Shown here: positions 50,120 to 60,630 of the stretch, in pieces
How the letters are laid out: each line of letters begins with the position of its first letter
Position numbering within the stretch: position 1 is the first letter of the stretch
Source: Malaya genurostris
Lineage: Eukaryota; Arthropoda; Insecta; Diptera; Culicidae
Length of the DNA stretch: 64,000 nucleotides
NCBI RefSeq assembly: GCF_030247185.1
Contig: NC_080571.1
Location: 166,837,047-166,901,046 of the forward strand
Direction of reading: 5' to 3'
The notes under the pieces: model-generated
What the model saw: the letters and a program-made list of their open reading frames with translations, nothing else
What the model was told of the DNA's origin: nothing
Databases searched by the model: none
Program-made: the position numbers and the translations under genes

Positions 50120-50135
50120 CGTCCTGAAAAGGACG
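50120..50135 (-). terminator. Histone mRNA 3' stem-loop
   Basis: On the minus strand CGTCCT-TTTC-AGGACG forms a 6-bp stem with a TTTC loop. This is the size and loop of the replication-dependent histone 3' end signal bound by SLBP. It lies directly downstream of the H2A fragment. Confidence 0.8.
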
Positions 50136-50147
50136 GGGTTTTCAACT

Positions 50148-50424
50148 CCTCGTCGTTACGGATGGCCAGCTGCAGATGGCGAGGGATGATTTACGTGTTC
50201 TTTTTGTCACGGGCAGCATTACCGGTCAATTCCAACACTTCGGCAGCCAAGTACTCCATCACTGCCGCCAAATAGACCGGTGCACCGGCACCGACACGCT
50301 CTGCGTAGTTTCCCTTCCGGAGCAGACGATAAATTTTGCCAACTGGGAACTGCAAACCAGCACGGTTCGAGCTTGCCCTTAACTGTTCCTCCTGTTTGCG
50401 TGTTTCTGCGTAAAAATTCCACAA
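50148..50424 (-). pseudogene. Histone H2A pseudogene
   Basis: H2A core residues are plain: NRAGLQFPVGKIYRLLRKGN, YAERVGAGAPVYLAAVMEYL, AAEVLELTGNAARD. After an in-frame stop (TAA at 50191-50193) come IIPRHLQLAIRNDEEL. It then breaks, and the C-terminal 35 or so residues are missing before the stem-loop. The basic N-terminal tail (GG.VKGK) survives in another frame near 50360-50380. H2A would pack DNA in nucleosomes, but this copy cannot be functional. Confidence 0.9.
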
Positions 50425-50429
50425 GATGC

Positions 50430-50640
50430 TGTTAACAGCTAGACAGCCAATTCAGTATTACTGGCTGCCGCTCTACTAACTCCTCTTTTATATCGTCTCA
50501 CTGTTTCCCGTTCTGCGATATTTTAACAAAGGGGGCGTCCGTACACCGCTGCTAGTAGCATGTATAAAATGAAATGTGATGTGAGAAATAGCGTCATTTA
50601 AGTTAAAGCAGCTACTCTGAACGTACGAGACACCGTCAGT
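50430..50640. promoter_or_regulatory. Divergent H2A/H2B promoter, H2B coding lost
   Basis: The region holds an H2A-side TATA-like stretch (CTTTTATATCG about 50486) and TCTCACTGTTTCCCGTTCTG. The H2B side has GTATAAAATGAAATG (TATA about 50565) and the 5' UTR GAACGTACGAGACACCGTCAG. Where the H2B ATG should follow (about 50640), the sequence jumps to TGATGTTGAACACATC, the block also found inverted at 18990-19019. The arrangement matches the remnant at 19238-19410. Confidence 0.7.
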
Positions 50641-50697
50641 GATGTTGAACACATCTTTATACTAGTATGGGGTCGTGTGAAAATATGCCATGCGAAA

Positions 50698-50760
50698 CAG
50701 GGTTGCCATACATACAGGTTAATCTGTATTATTATTATTATTACTATCATTATTATTATT
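50698..50760 (+). mobile_element. CAGGGTTGCC-type hAT MITE end with ATT run
   Basis: CAGGGTTGCCATACATACAG leads into TAATCTGTATTATTATT. It matches 4133-4198 in the other orientation at the same position relative to the histone-derived flank (ATGCCATGCGAAA). The two loci therefore share this insertion. Confidence 0.55.
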
Positions 50761-51159
50761 AGAATGACTCTTGCATACCGAAGATCGTCGATACATTTCA
50801 GACCAGGCCATTGCAATTGTCTCGTACTGAAATTTCGAGAAGAATCAGATATCTTCGAACTTCCTAGCTTCAATAAAAATAAACTACAAATTTGTCGTGC
50901 CTAGCCTCCTATATTAGCAAATTAAAAAAAAATGTTTCAAGTTTGGAATATATAGTTGTGGAATAGTAGCTGTTTACTGTAACTAATCTGTACTTTAATG
51001 TAGGTGCATCGCATCAAACTCTATTAGTGAAAAAGAGGAAAGCTTGCACAATTCATACAATAAATCAACTAACTGATATTCGCAAAAGTGATGGGAGCGT
51101 GTCAGTTTTTTCGTATTCACGACATCCAGTTATGTCTCTGACATTACCCACCCGCCCTT
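50761..51159. other. Intergenic
   Basis: No gene was seen. The stretch has unremarkable AT-rich sequence after the ATT run. Confidence 0.45.
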
Positions 51160-51485
51160 TTTTTATTGAAATATTACAAATAAAATCTGGTTAAATAGCA
51201 AATATCGCTGCTTTAAACTACAAAACATGATGGTTGGTTTTTTCCAGTGGATTGGTTTGTTTCTATATATATTTTAAGAAAAATAACTAATATTTTACTT
51301 GTTCCTGTCAATTCTTGACAAACAATTTCACAGTAAATTCGATTAGCAAATTTTGTTTTAAATGAACGAGTTAAAGGTAATAGATTTAGTTGAAATGAAT
51401 GAACATAAATTTAGTTTTTACAACTAACACTTTTTGTTTGTTGTAATCGTACATTTTCAATTATCATTAGTAATTCAGCAGGACC
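51160..51485 (+). repeat. Dispersed repeat shared with 60690-61030
   Basis: Both stretches share TAATATTTTACTTG, GTTCCTGTCAATTC, AAACAATTTCACAGT and TTTGTTTGTTGTAATC in order. The version at 60690 lies inside a longer element with inverted ends. Confidence 0.75.
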
Positions 51486-51586
51486 AATGGAAAGTAAACA
51501 AAATAAGAGTAAGAAGCCAGCTGTTTCTTCTTGTCTTAGGTATGATGTAGCGTGATTTTATCAATCAATCGATGAATAAGTAATAA

Positions 51587-53600
51587 CAGGGCTGACATTA
51601 TGCATCTCGAATCGAGTTGCTCGAAACGATTATTTTTGAAGTCGATTCGACTGAACTGAGGTATTACGTATCGCTTTCGACCTCGTGATCGAGATCCTAA
51701 CAATGTGGTACTAGATTTCGACTGACGCTGCTCGAACTGTCATAACCAGAGATGCCATTTATACAGATTTATCTGTATTATACGGATTTTTACATGAGCA
51801 TACAGATTTAATACAGAGTACAAATTTCTTACAGATTTCTTAAATTTAATATAGATTTATACAGATTTCACCAAAAGTATTAAGGAAAAAAATAAACTAT
51901 CTATTAGTATTTGAGCTATCTATTAGTATTTGATTGCAATGACGAGATAAACGTTTAGGAATCAACGTACAAATCACTTTTTAAAATATATATTTTTTGT
52001 GCAGATATTTAATGAAGAACACTGAAATCCATTTATATTAAAATTTGTAACTAAATTGAACTTAAAAGTTAGACAAGTCTTGGCATCATGAAACATTATT
52101 TCCAGACTGACAGTTGTATTACTTGACTCGACGTTGCATATTGGGTTTTGGAAATCCATCTCAACTTATGAAGTGAACATTTTCAAATTAGACAAGTATA
52201 TGACACCATAATTCAATTGTTATTGATAGGAAAAAACTATAAAATTTCGTCGATGAATATAATATAAGATATGAAATTTAATCTACCACTCTATAACCAT
52301 AATCTATTGGAATAACACCTTTTAACATAATTGTATTGTAGAAATTTCATTTTATTAGCGAATACAGATAAATACAGATATTTTATACGAATCAATACAG
52401 ATTTTCTATGAAAATATCTGGCATCTCTGGTCATAACATACATAGGTAAACAAACCCATATACATTGCAATCATGAAAAAAATTAAACTGAATTATTGTT
52501 CGAGTATTTTCGATTACATTTATTCAGTTCAAGTACTGAAAAGAAGCAAACTGTTTTTAATACTGCGGTTTTAAGTTGCCGCACGAAATTAACATGAACA
52601 CATTTCTGAAATTTAAATCAAGAAGCAGATTCGTTTCCACTCCATTTGAAAACGTAAAGAATTTTTTCAAGCGTGTTCTTGTACACAATTTATCGATGAA
52701 CTTTTGAAATCACAATAAAAAAAAATCTGTATTTTTCATGTATTGTTTCAAGTCTAATACAATTTACGTCATCCATATGTGTAGTTTTAATCAAAGGCTT
52801 TTAGGTTTTGCAGCTTTCTTTGTAGTATTTTATCATATTTATTAGGAGATATTGCTTTAGCTAATATACCAGGAGCAACCCATTCTTTGTAGTCTTCATA
52901 ATCTATTTAGGTACTATTGAAGAGTCAAATACACACTAATAGCACGAGATTGTGATGCTTTTGGCATATTCTAAATACTTTCAAGGTGTTTGGACAAATT
53001 TTTCAATTTACTTGAGTTAGGTATATGGGTAAAAACATTATTTGCTCATTGTTATCGAGCGAATGAGCTTTTTCCTACAATCCGTTTGAGCGACGTTTTC
53101 ATTCCGCAGGATTCAGATATTTTATTACAAACTACAGTTACTGGGCATAGGTTATTTTCGACTTATTTTTGTTATTTTAAGTAAACACCAGGCAGATTTC
53201 AATTAATATGCTTTCTAAACAGTTCGACTTGTACATAATATGCCAAACACACAAAATATATATAACGATATACAAAACAATGCATTAAAATAAAGATTAT
53301 CTATACTAATATGTTTATGAAAATCTAAGATGTTATCGATAACTACCTAAATAAAAAAGAAACGTATTCGAAAACTCATAGTCGATAGTAATAAGGCTTT
53401 CGACCATTTCTTATCGAGTTCAGTCGTTTACGAGCTCGATTGTTTTGGTTCCATAATGCCAAAACTTCTCGATAATCTAATACTTCTTCGAGTGAAGTCG
53501 AACGAAGCTCGATGATCGACTTCGAATCGAGAACCATAATACGAAACGTGGTCGATTCGATAAAATTTCAGTCGAATCGAGATACATAATGCCACCCCAG
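51587..53600. mobile_element. 2-kb non-coding element with CATTATG.ATCTCGA inverted ends
   Basis: The left end CAGGGCTGACATTATGCATC and the right end (minus strand) CTGGGGTGGCATTATGTATC pair over about 25 bases. Both subterminal regions are rich in TCGA words. No target duplication was recognised. It contains a nested hAT MITE (51747-52429). The rest, including 52430-53380, has no recognised coding domain. Confidence 0.7.
51747..52429 (+). mobile_element. 683-bp hAT MITE, TSD GTCATAAC
   Basis: The ends are CAGAGATGCC...GGCATCTCTG with perfect 8-bp duplications GTCATAAC (51739-51746 and 52430-52437). Subterminal repeats of ATACAGAT/ATCTGTAT are frequent. It is the same family as 63332-64000, and the two are nearly identical where they overlap. 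Confidence 0.93.
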
Positions 53601-54301
53601 TTCAGCTGACGTCATTCGAAAGCTTCACTGAGCTGTACTGTCCAGTGAATTGCAAGTTAGTGCTGCAGCGACGACATTATAATTATGTACTATAGTATTT
53701 AAAATTTAGACATTTTAATTGCGCATTAAGAATTTGTATTGTGTTTGAGAATTGAATGACATGATTTAAGGTTACACGTTAGGTGCTGAAACTCCACGTC
53801 AACTTACAAAATCATTTAATTATAAAAATTTCCATTTAATTTCGAGTACAGATAAAGTTTTTTATTTAGGGTAATAAAAATAGTTTATGAAAATATCTGG
53901 CATCTCTGGTATCTACACTCTGTTACAATCGTGTTTAAGTTATACGATGGTTTGAGTGCCAATATTCAATTGGACTTAGACTATTTAAATCATTAAAACC
54001 CAATAAGTTGAAGCAGATAATTGTGTTTGTGTGTTGAAATAAGATGCATAATCGATGAAACTTAATTTTGCAAAAAGAATAGTTGTTTAACTGAAACTGC
54101 AATAATGAACTAGATCGATATGAGTAGGGAAGAAACATTAATCTGAATGGTTAGCCAAAATAGTGAAGCAGAGATTGAATTTTATATGTTTCGGTGTAGT
54201 TTTAAAAAAGTTGTGTCTGGTAGTGCATGAAACACTGAATGGAATTGAGTATCAGTTGAAATATCGGGAATCGTGTCTTTCAAAAATATTTACAAACCAA
54301 C
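53601..54301. other. Upstream of kinase gene; MITE scrap 53770-53908
   Basis: Bases 53770-53908 end in GAAAATATCTGGCATCTCTG, the right end of the hAT MITE family. The rest is presumably the 5' flank and leader of the kinase gene. No TATA box could be assigned with confidence. Confidence 0.55.
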
Positions 54302-55363
54302 ATGGGAAATAATGCGAGTTCAACCAACAAAAAAGTTGACTCAGCTGAGAGTGTGAAGGAATTTTTGGATCAGGCTAAAGAAGAATTCGAAGAAAAATGG
54401 AAACGAAATCCGACAAATACGGCTGCTTTGGATGACTTCGAGAGAATAAAAACTCTAGGAACTGGATCTTTCGGAAGAGTAATGATAGTACAGCACAAAT
54501 CAACCAAAGATTATTATGCCATGAAGATTTTAGATAAACAGAAAGTGGTCAAGCTCAAGCAAGTCGAACATACACTGAATGAGAAAAGGATATTGCAAGC
54601 AATTTCATTTCCGTTTTTGGTTAGTTTGAAGTTCCACTTCAAAGATAATTCAAATCTCTACATGGTATTAGAATATGTACCCGGCGGAGAAATGTTTTCC
54701 CACTTGCGTAAGGTTGGAAGATTTTCGGAACCACATTCTAGGTTCTATGCAGCCCAAATCGTTCTTGCATTTGAATATTTACATTACCTAGATTTGATAT
54801 ATCGCGACTTAAAGCCGGAAAACCTGTTAATTGATTCCCAAGGCTATTTGAAAGTGACGGACTTTGGATTTGCAAAGCGTGTGAAAGGAAGAACATGGAC
54901 CCTTTGTGGAACACCCGAGTATTTGGCGCCAGAAATTATCCTTAGTAAAGGCTACAATAAAGCTGTCGATTGGTGGGCACTAGGCGTACTTGTATACGAA
55001 ATGGCAGCAGGATATCCGCCTTTTTTTGCAGATCAACCAATTCAAATTTATGAAAAAATCGTTTCTGGAAAAGTTCGCTTTCCGTCTCATTTCGGGTCTG
55101 AATTGAAAGATCTTTTGAGAAATCTTCTCCAAGTAGATCTTACTAAACGTTACGGAAATCTTAAAGCAGGAGTAAATGATATCAAAGGACACCGATGGTT
55201 TGCGTCTACCGATTGGATAGCAGTTTTTCAAAAAAAAATCGAAGCTCCTTTTATACCACGTTGTAAGGGACCTGGTGATACAAGTAACTTCGACGACTAC
55301 GAGGAAGAAGCTTTGAGAATTTCCAGTACAGAAAAATGCGCGAAAGAGTTTGCGGAATTTTGA
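54302..55363 (+). CDS. Pka-C1: cAMP-dependent protein kinase catalytic subunit
   Basis: It is a 353-residue serine/threonine kinase released from the regulatory subunits by cAMP; it phosphorylates RRxS/T substrates in cytoplasm and nucleus. MGNN at the start is a myristoylation site. It has the glycine loop GTGSFG (53-58), Lys75, Glu94, the YRDLKPEN catalytic loop (Asp169), DFG (187-189), the activation-loop Thr200 in RTWTLCGTPEYLAPE, and the hydrophobic C-terminal FAEF. All key residues are present. The length and nearly the whole sequence follow Drosophila Pka-C1. The coding region has no intron and no defect, so it is either the native gene with an intronless coding region or a preserved retrocopy. 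I favour the native gene. Confidence 0.96.
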   Translation: MGNNASSTNKKVDSAESVKEFLDQAKEEFEEKWKRNPTNTAALDDFERIKTLGTGSFGRVMIVQHKSTKDYYAMKILDKQKVVKLKQVEHTLNEKRILQAISFPFLVSLKFHFKDNSNLYMVLEYVPGGEMFSHLRKVGRFSEPHSRFYAAQIVLAFEYLHYLDLIYRDLKPENLLIDSQGYLKVTDFGFAKRVKGRTWTLCGTPEYLAPEIILSKGYNKAVDWWALGVLVYEMAAGYPPFFADQPIQIYEKIVSGKVRFPSHFGSELKDLLRNLLQVDLTKRYGNLKAGVNDIKGHRWFASTDWIAVFQKKIEAPFIPRCKGPGDTSNFDDYEEEALRISSTEKCAKEFAEF

Positions 55364-56429
55364 GTGAATCGGAAATCATAAAAACGATAATTAAAATCAT
55401 TTATTATAAAATCTGATTCGGATGGGCAATCGATTCAAATATCAATACGATTGCATTTGGATGGTGTTGTTCCAGTATAACATTTAAAGTTCTCTTTAGA
55501 AACGGCGAGGATGAATTAAACTGCTGTTGCCATGTTAATGTGAGTTGATTTGAATTTAAATAATACCTAAATTAGTTTTGCATGGAACTTTTCAATGCGC
55601 GCCTTGCATCACACGGCGCGTATGAAAAAAACATGCCGCGAGTCACACGTTTCGTCATAGGTTTTGAAATAATTCAAATTTTTTTCAACGGATTTAAATT
55701 CTACAATATTTTAGTGTATTAAAATATTCTTTCCCGATTTTTTCGCTGCTTTCATATGTAAGTTTATTGTATTTTGTTCAATCAGTGAAAATTTCATTCG
55801 AATATATTTATATATTATTTGTTAAAAAATGACATGATCTAGTTGCAAAAGTGACGAAAAATTTCGTTACTTCAAAACTTTTATAAAGAAAATTCTTTAA
55901 TTGTTTCTTTTGAAAAGTTATTTTAAAGGTCAAATAGAATCGAATTATACTCACTTGCAATCTTGGCATTATTATTCTCAAAAAATCAGCATATTTAGAA
56001 ATTATCGTATATTCTCAGATCAATTAGTCGATGAACTGTTTGTTTACCTTTCAAAGGCATGCAAATTTTATCACTTTCAATCTATATCTACTTAATAAAT
56101 AAACATAAAAAGAGTTGCGACCTTTTTTGATTTTTCTACTTTTATGCTTCTTATGTAAATTCTCGGTTAATTTTTCAAAAGGGAGTATAAGCAAGTGAAA
56201 GTTTATCTTTGTTTACTTTCTCTTCTATTAATTACCAAGCGGTTCCCACGTTTATCACTCAACTCTTTGCATGAAATAATACCCAAAACTTTCGACTTTC
56301 AAACAGAATAGTGATATCAAAGAAAATCTTTTCAATCACGTCATAATCATCGAAAGAGAGAGTGATTAAAGAGAAAGTGTCACTTGCTTTTACGCACTAA
56401 TGAAAAATCAACCGAGATTTATGAAGTTA
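55364..56429. other. 3' flank of kinase gene, possible 3' UTR
   Basis: The first strong poly(A) signal candidate is AATAAA at 56094-56099 in TTAATAAATAAACATAAAAA. A 3' UTR of about 740 bases is thus possible. No other gene was seen. Confidence 0.5.
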
Positions 56430-56921
56430 CCCACTAAGAAAAAAACGTTCAACGGTGGTCCTTCATTGGTCCAATACGTTGGATCATTGGTCCAATGAAA
56501 ATCCAATCAATCGTTCAACGGGAGGCCAACACGGGACCTTCGTTTACCGATTTTGAAACAGACCGTTGAACTGAATGCCATTTTTGTTCGTTCAACAAAC
56601 CCGGCAGACATAAGTCCATTGTTGAGCCATTTTTAACATGAGGAGTTTTGAGCCTCGTTGGACTAGTTTTACTGCAGAATTTCTGAAGTTTTTTCCACTT
56701 ATTTGTTTAAACTAACAATACATACCTGCACAATACTTCTACTTCACGTAGAATAACAAAAAATTTTCTTTCTATGTAAAGGTAACACTTAATTTTCACA
56801 CTATTTTTGCAAGAGAAAAAACAACAACAAAACGTTCCAGCAAATTAAACGAATATTTCGTGCAGTATGTCGTTCAACAAGCGCTCAAAAACCAACAAAA
56901 TTGAACGGCCTGCTGAGAGGG
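56430..56921 (+). mobile_element. 492-bp TA-flanked MITE (CCCTCTTAG family)
   Basis: It begins CCCACTAAGAAAAAAACGTT and ends CTGAGAGGG, with TA on both sides (56428-56429, 56922-56923), as in Tc1/mariner-type insertion. The family recurs inside both arms and the loop of the inverted repeat at 23807-25872, where the start reads CCCTCTTAG. Confidence 0.75.
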
Positions 56922-56972
56922 TACGCCCTTGCGCATTTTTCGTGAAACTGGTTGGTTTTCGCGACTAATAGT

Positions 56973-57754
56973 ATGTTCACATTAGCGCTGATATCAAGTG
57001 ATATGATATACGGATATACTTGATATCCGATGATATCATGTGCGATATCACTTGATATCCCATACAATTTGATGTCAACGCGTATTATCATTTTGGCATG
57101 ATATCCGGGATATCATGTCGAGTTGTCAAAAATCGCAACTAGCAACACGGATAATGGCATTGAACGCACTCATTTATGAACGTCACTTTGAAAGTGACAA
57201 TAAACACTCATTATAATTTCGAATTTTTCAACGAATACTGGCGTTCGGAGACCATAAAATGCAAGACTTCAATTATTGATTCAATTTTAATAGAGAAAGG
57301 TGATCTTATTTCAAATGAGAACATTCAATATAATACATTGATTGTCAAACGATATCATTTCGATCATATGTGAACACTTCGACATGATATGCATATCATC
57401 TCGATATATCAAGTGATATCCAGAGATGCCAGGTCATTTTTTCAAAAATCTGTGATCGAACCCAAAACCTGTCTGTGAAAATCTGTGATCGTTTTCCTTA
57501 CTCCAATAGCAGTTCAAAATCAAATTTAGTGAGCAAAAAAAAAAAAGGTCTCATTACCAACACGCTCTGTAATATCTGTAATATCTGTGAAAATCTGTGA
57601 TTTATTCAAGAATCTGTGAAAATCTGTGATCATTTTCAGAAATCTGTGAAAATCTGTGTCAGTTTTAAAATCTGTGCACAAAACTCAAAATCTGTGATAC
57701 ACAGATTAATCTGTGAACCTGACAACCTGGTGATATCAGCCCTAATGTGAACAT
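56973..57754. mobile_element. MITE with ATGTTCACATTAG ends, GATATC-rich
   Basis: The left end ATGTTCACATTAGCGCTGAT and the right end (minus strand) ATGTTCACATTAGGGCTGAT pair almost perfectly. The interior has many GATATC/TGATAT palindromic words. It contains the nested 57421-57729 element. The target duplication is unclear. Confidence 0.8.
57421..57729 (+). mobile_element. 309-bp hAT MITE, TSD GTGATATC
   Basis: The ends are CAGAGATGCCAGGTC and, inverted, CAGGTTGTCAGGTTC. Perfect 8-bp duplications GTGATATC occur at 57413-57420 and 57730-57737. The interior is made of AAAATCTGTGA repeats. Confidence 0.92.
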
Positions 57755-57764
57755 GGTATAAGAT

Positions 57765-58108
57765 CAGAGATGCCAGGTAAAAATTTCAAATATCTGCAGA
57801 TAGGCTCTGTAAATCTGAAAAAAAAATCTGCAGTCAGCAAGATGTCTTGCTGGCAGCAATTTCTCTATAAAGTATGACACGCAAAACTGACTTGACGAGC
57901 AAAAAAAAAAATTTCGCGGAAATTTCAAAAGTCTGTTAATATAGACGAAAGTCTGCGAGAATTTCAAAAGTCTGCAAAAGTCTGCGAGAATTTCAAAAGT
58001 CTGCAAAAGTCTGCACAACAAAAAATGTCTGCAGCACTATACCCAAATCTGCAGATTTACAGACAAATCTGCAGATTTACAGACAAATCTGCAGACCTGG
58101 CATCTCTG
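57765..58108 (+). mobile_element. 344-bp hAT MITE, TSD TATAAGAT
   Basis: The ends are CAGAGATGCCAGGTA...ACCTGGCATCTCTG with perfect duplications TATAAGAT (57757-57764, 58109-58116). The interior has repeated AAAGTCTGC and AAATCTGCAG words. Confidence 0.94.
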
Positions 58109-58214
58109 TATAAGATAAATCTGTGGGTAATTGTATCGTCTCATTCAGAGTTGCCAGGTTATTTTTCAAAAATCTGTCGAAACTCGAAAATTTATCTGCA
58201 TTTGCCTGAGTCTA

Positions 58215-58771
58215 CACGCTCGTTCAATGTTACTCTAAAGTGAGTACAATTTCACTCACTTTCGTTTAAAGTGGAACTACTCTATAGTGAGTAAAGCTTG
58301 TTTGCTCACTTTTGAGTAAATATGGCATTTGTCAAATTCTGAGTAACATTTACTCAGTGCTACAAATGGTAAAATTAGCTCGAGTGAGTAAATATTACTT
58401 AATATCATGCGAATTGAATAAGGGATTCGTATTAGGAATTCTTTGCTTTAAACGAATACTGACTTACTTCTATCCAACGAATGAAGGAAGCCGCTACCTG
58501 TTCATCGGTCATTGGAAAGGATCCGTCTGCCTTCCTCCGTTCCACCTCCGACAAAGGGAGAAGTTCCGCCCCGACAAAGGGAAAAGTTTAGTGCACGTAA
58601 TTTTTCACACAACGTTTTCAAAGCTCTGTGAGTAAAACTTGTTGTCAATTTAGAAACTGAGTCGAAGTTACTCATTCTTCTAAATCAATATTACTCACTT
58701 TTTGACATTTGAACTAAATAAGCAAAAGTGAGTACAAACTACTCACTTGAGAGTAACATTGAATGAGCGTG
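58215..58771. mobile_element. 557-bp TA-flanked MITE with GTGAGTA repeats
   Basis: The ends CACGCTCGTTCAATGTTACT and, inverted, CACGCTCATTCAATGTTACT are flanked by TA (58213-58214, 58772-58773). Many GTGAGTA/TACTCAC words lie inside. It sits within the split hAT MITE. Confidence 0.88.
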
Positions 58772-58805
58772 TACCATAAACAAGGAAATTTTTGCAGGGA
58801 ATCAT

Positions 58806-59546
58806 CTAGGACAGGACCAGACAACTGGCTTCTTTTTCCAGTAAAATATTTCTCTTCTTATTCCGGTTGCTCCCTGCTGTAAATAAAAAAAAGCCTCGGG
58901 ATCACTGTTGCCAGTAGAGATAATTATTCATTCTGAAAACTTTCTCCCCTTATACCATGCAATTATTTATCATTTGAAAACTCTTAGACAAATGTTATAT
59001 CGGTCAAAAATATAGCTCTGAATTCATTTTGATCAGATGTTTGTTTTGAAGACAACGTTTAGTTGAAACAGCTTAATAGAATTTTTCTAAAACACTCAAT
59101 TTTGGGTAATTAATTTTTACAGCTTTATTAACTAAATTATTCAACATATTCTATTTGAGAAAAATAATAACACACAGAAGTATCCAAAGATTCGGTGCTT
59201 TTCTCAACCAACATAATCAATATTCTCGTCCATATCACACTTCGTGATTTCAGGCTTTCTCTTTGTATCATCCAGTGATTGTTAAATGTATACTTTACGC
59301 ATTGACAGGACTTCAAATTGAACTTAAATCCTATTGAAATTAATAATTTTGAAAAGATGACCCGAAAAATAAATTATCCAATATCAAGCTACATTGTTAC
59401 CGACGATACTGACAACACTTTTTCTACCACCCTGCAGTAATATTGATTTCAACAACTTGTACTTGCTTATGCCAATTTCAACCAATCACGAGCTGGTCCG
59501 AAATTGGTCCTAAAAGTGGATTAACAATTGTCAGGTCCTGTCCTAG
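58806..59546. mobile_element. 741-bp MITE, 13-bp perfect ends, TSD GGAATCAT
   Basis: The ends are CTAGGACAGGACC in perfect inversion, flanked by GGAATCAT at 58798-58805 and 59547-59554 (a ninth G is also shared). The 8-bp duplication is clear, but the ends do not match the CAGNG pattern of the other hAT MITEs. It is non-coding. Confidence 0.9.
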
Positions 59547-60630
59547 GGAATCATCATCAGTGAGCAAAAAAAAGGTCTCCCCACCTATCGTATAGAGGCC
59601 ATAACCGTAAAGATCTAGCGAGATATGAGAAAATCTAGGAAAAGTTGGTAAATCTGGCAAAATTTGGAAAATCTGGCAAAAGATCTGGCTAGTTTGAGTG
59701 TCTGGCGAAGCGACTAAAATCTGACATTTGCCAGACAAATCTGGCAACCTGGCAACGCTGGTCTCATTGTCTATTTCCAGTAGTGAAAGGTTCGAAAACC
59801 ATCTATCATAAAGAAAAATAGTTTCGCCTTTCCTTACTAGTAATTGAAGTATCGTTCTGTTTGTTGGCATGGAACACGGAGGGCGAAATTTACGTAAACA
59901 AATGGAATGACAATTTCTCCATTTATAGTTCTTTGTATTACTAAGATCGAGATTTTTATACACTCCGAATTTTTAGGCAAAATTGTAGCATTTATTGGTA
60001 GGTTCATTATTGTCACTGCAGCACTAACCTTCAATTAGTGATGTATTATTTTACTCGATTAATCAGAATAATCGATTAAAAGGCTAAAGTAATCGAGTAT
60101 TTGTAATCGATTAACGACAGTGCCACTAATCGAGCTAATCGATTAATAGCAATCAATCGAGATTTATAAAGTTAGCCGCGAGAAGCGAATCCGAGTTGGT
60201 GATTAACATGGGCAAATCAAAAGCGGGAATGATACTAGTAGCAAATCAAAAGGGCACTTTTAGAGTACAAATGAAAAATCGGCTCAGCTTTCACTCTGAC
60301 AGGGTCCCTCTGTTTTGATGTAAGTACGTTTCCAACTTTGGTCAGAAAAAAGCTCAGATCAGCTTCTCGCGCTCACTCTGTCTGCAGCCTAAAGCTAAAT
60401 GTTGTTAGGATGAGAGTTCCAGTTTCATCTGTCAAAATTCAAGGAAACACGATCTTCAATTTAAATAATGTTTTTTGTTTAATTCTGCCCACCGTTACAA
60501 ATGTTCAAAAATATTTCCATACGTTTGATCATAGATTTTATTGAATTTTCTAAACATTTCAACCCAAGTTTCAACCTCATTTTCTCATATTTTTGCTTGC
60601 TGTATGATACACTAATGGTAAAGATTTGAT

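Larger units (their letters stand above)
58146..59760 (+). mobile_element. hAT MITE split by two nested MITEs, TSD GTCTCATT
   Basis: The element begins CAGAGTTGCCAGGTT and ends AACCTGGCAACGCTG, with perfect 8-bp duplications GTCTCATT at 58138-58145 and 59761-59768. Removing the two nested elements with their target duplications leaves a core of about 307 bases, the size of its relative at 57421-57729. Confidence 0.92.
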
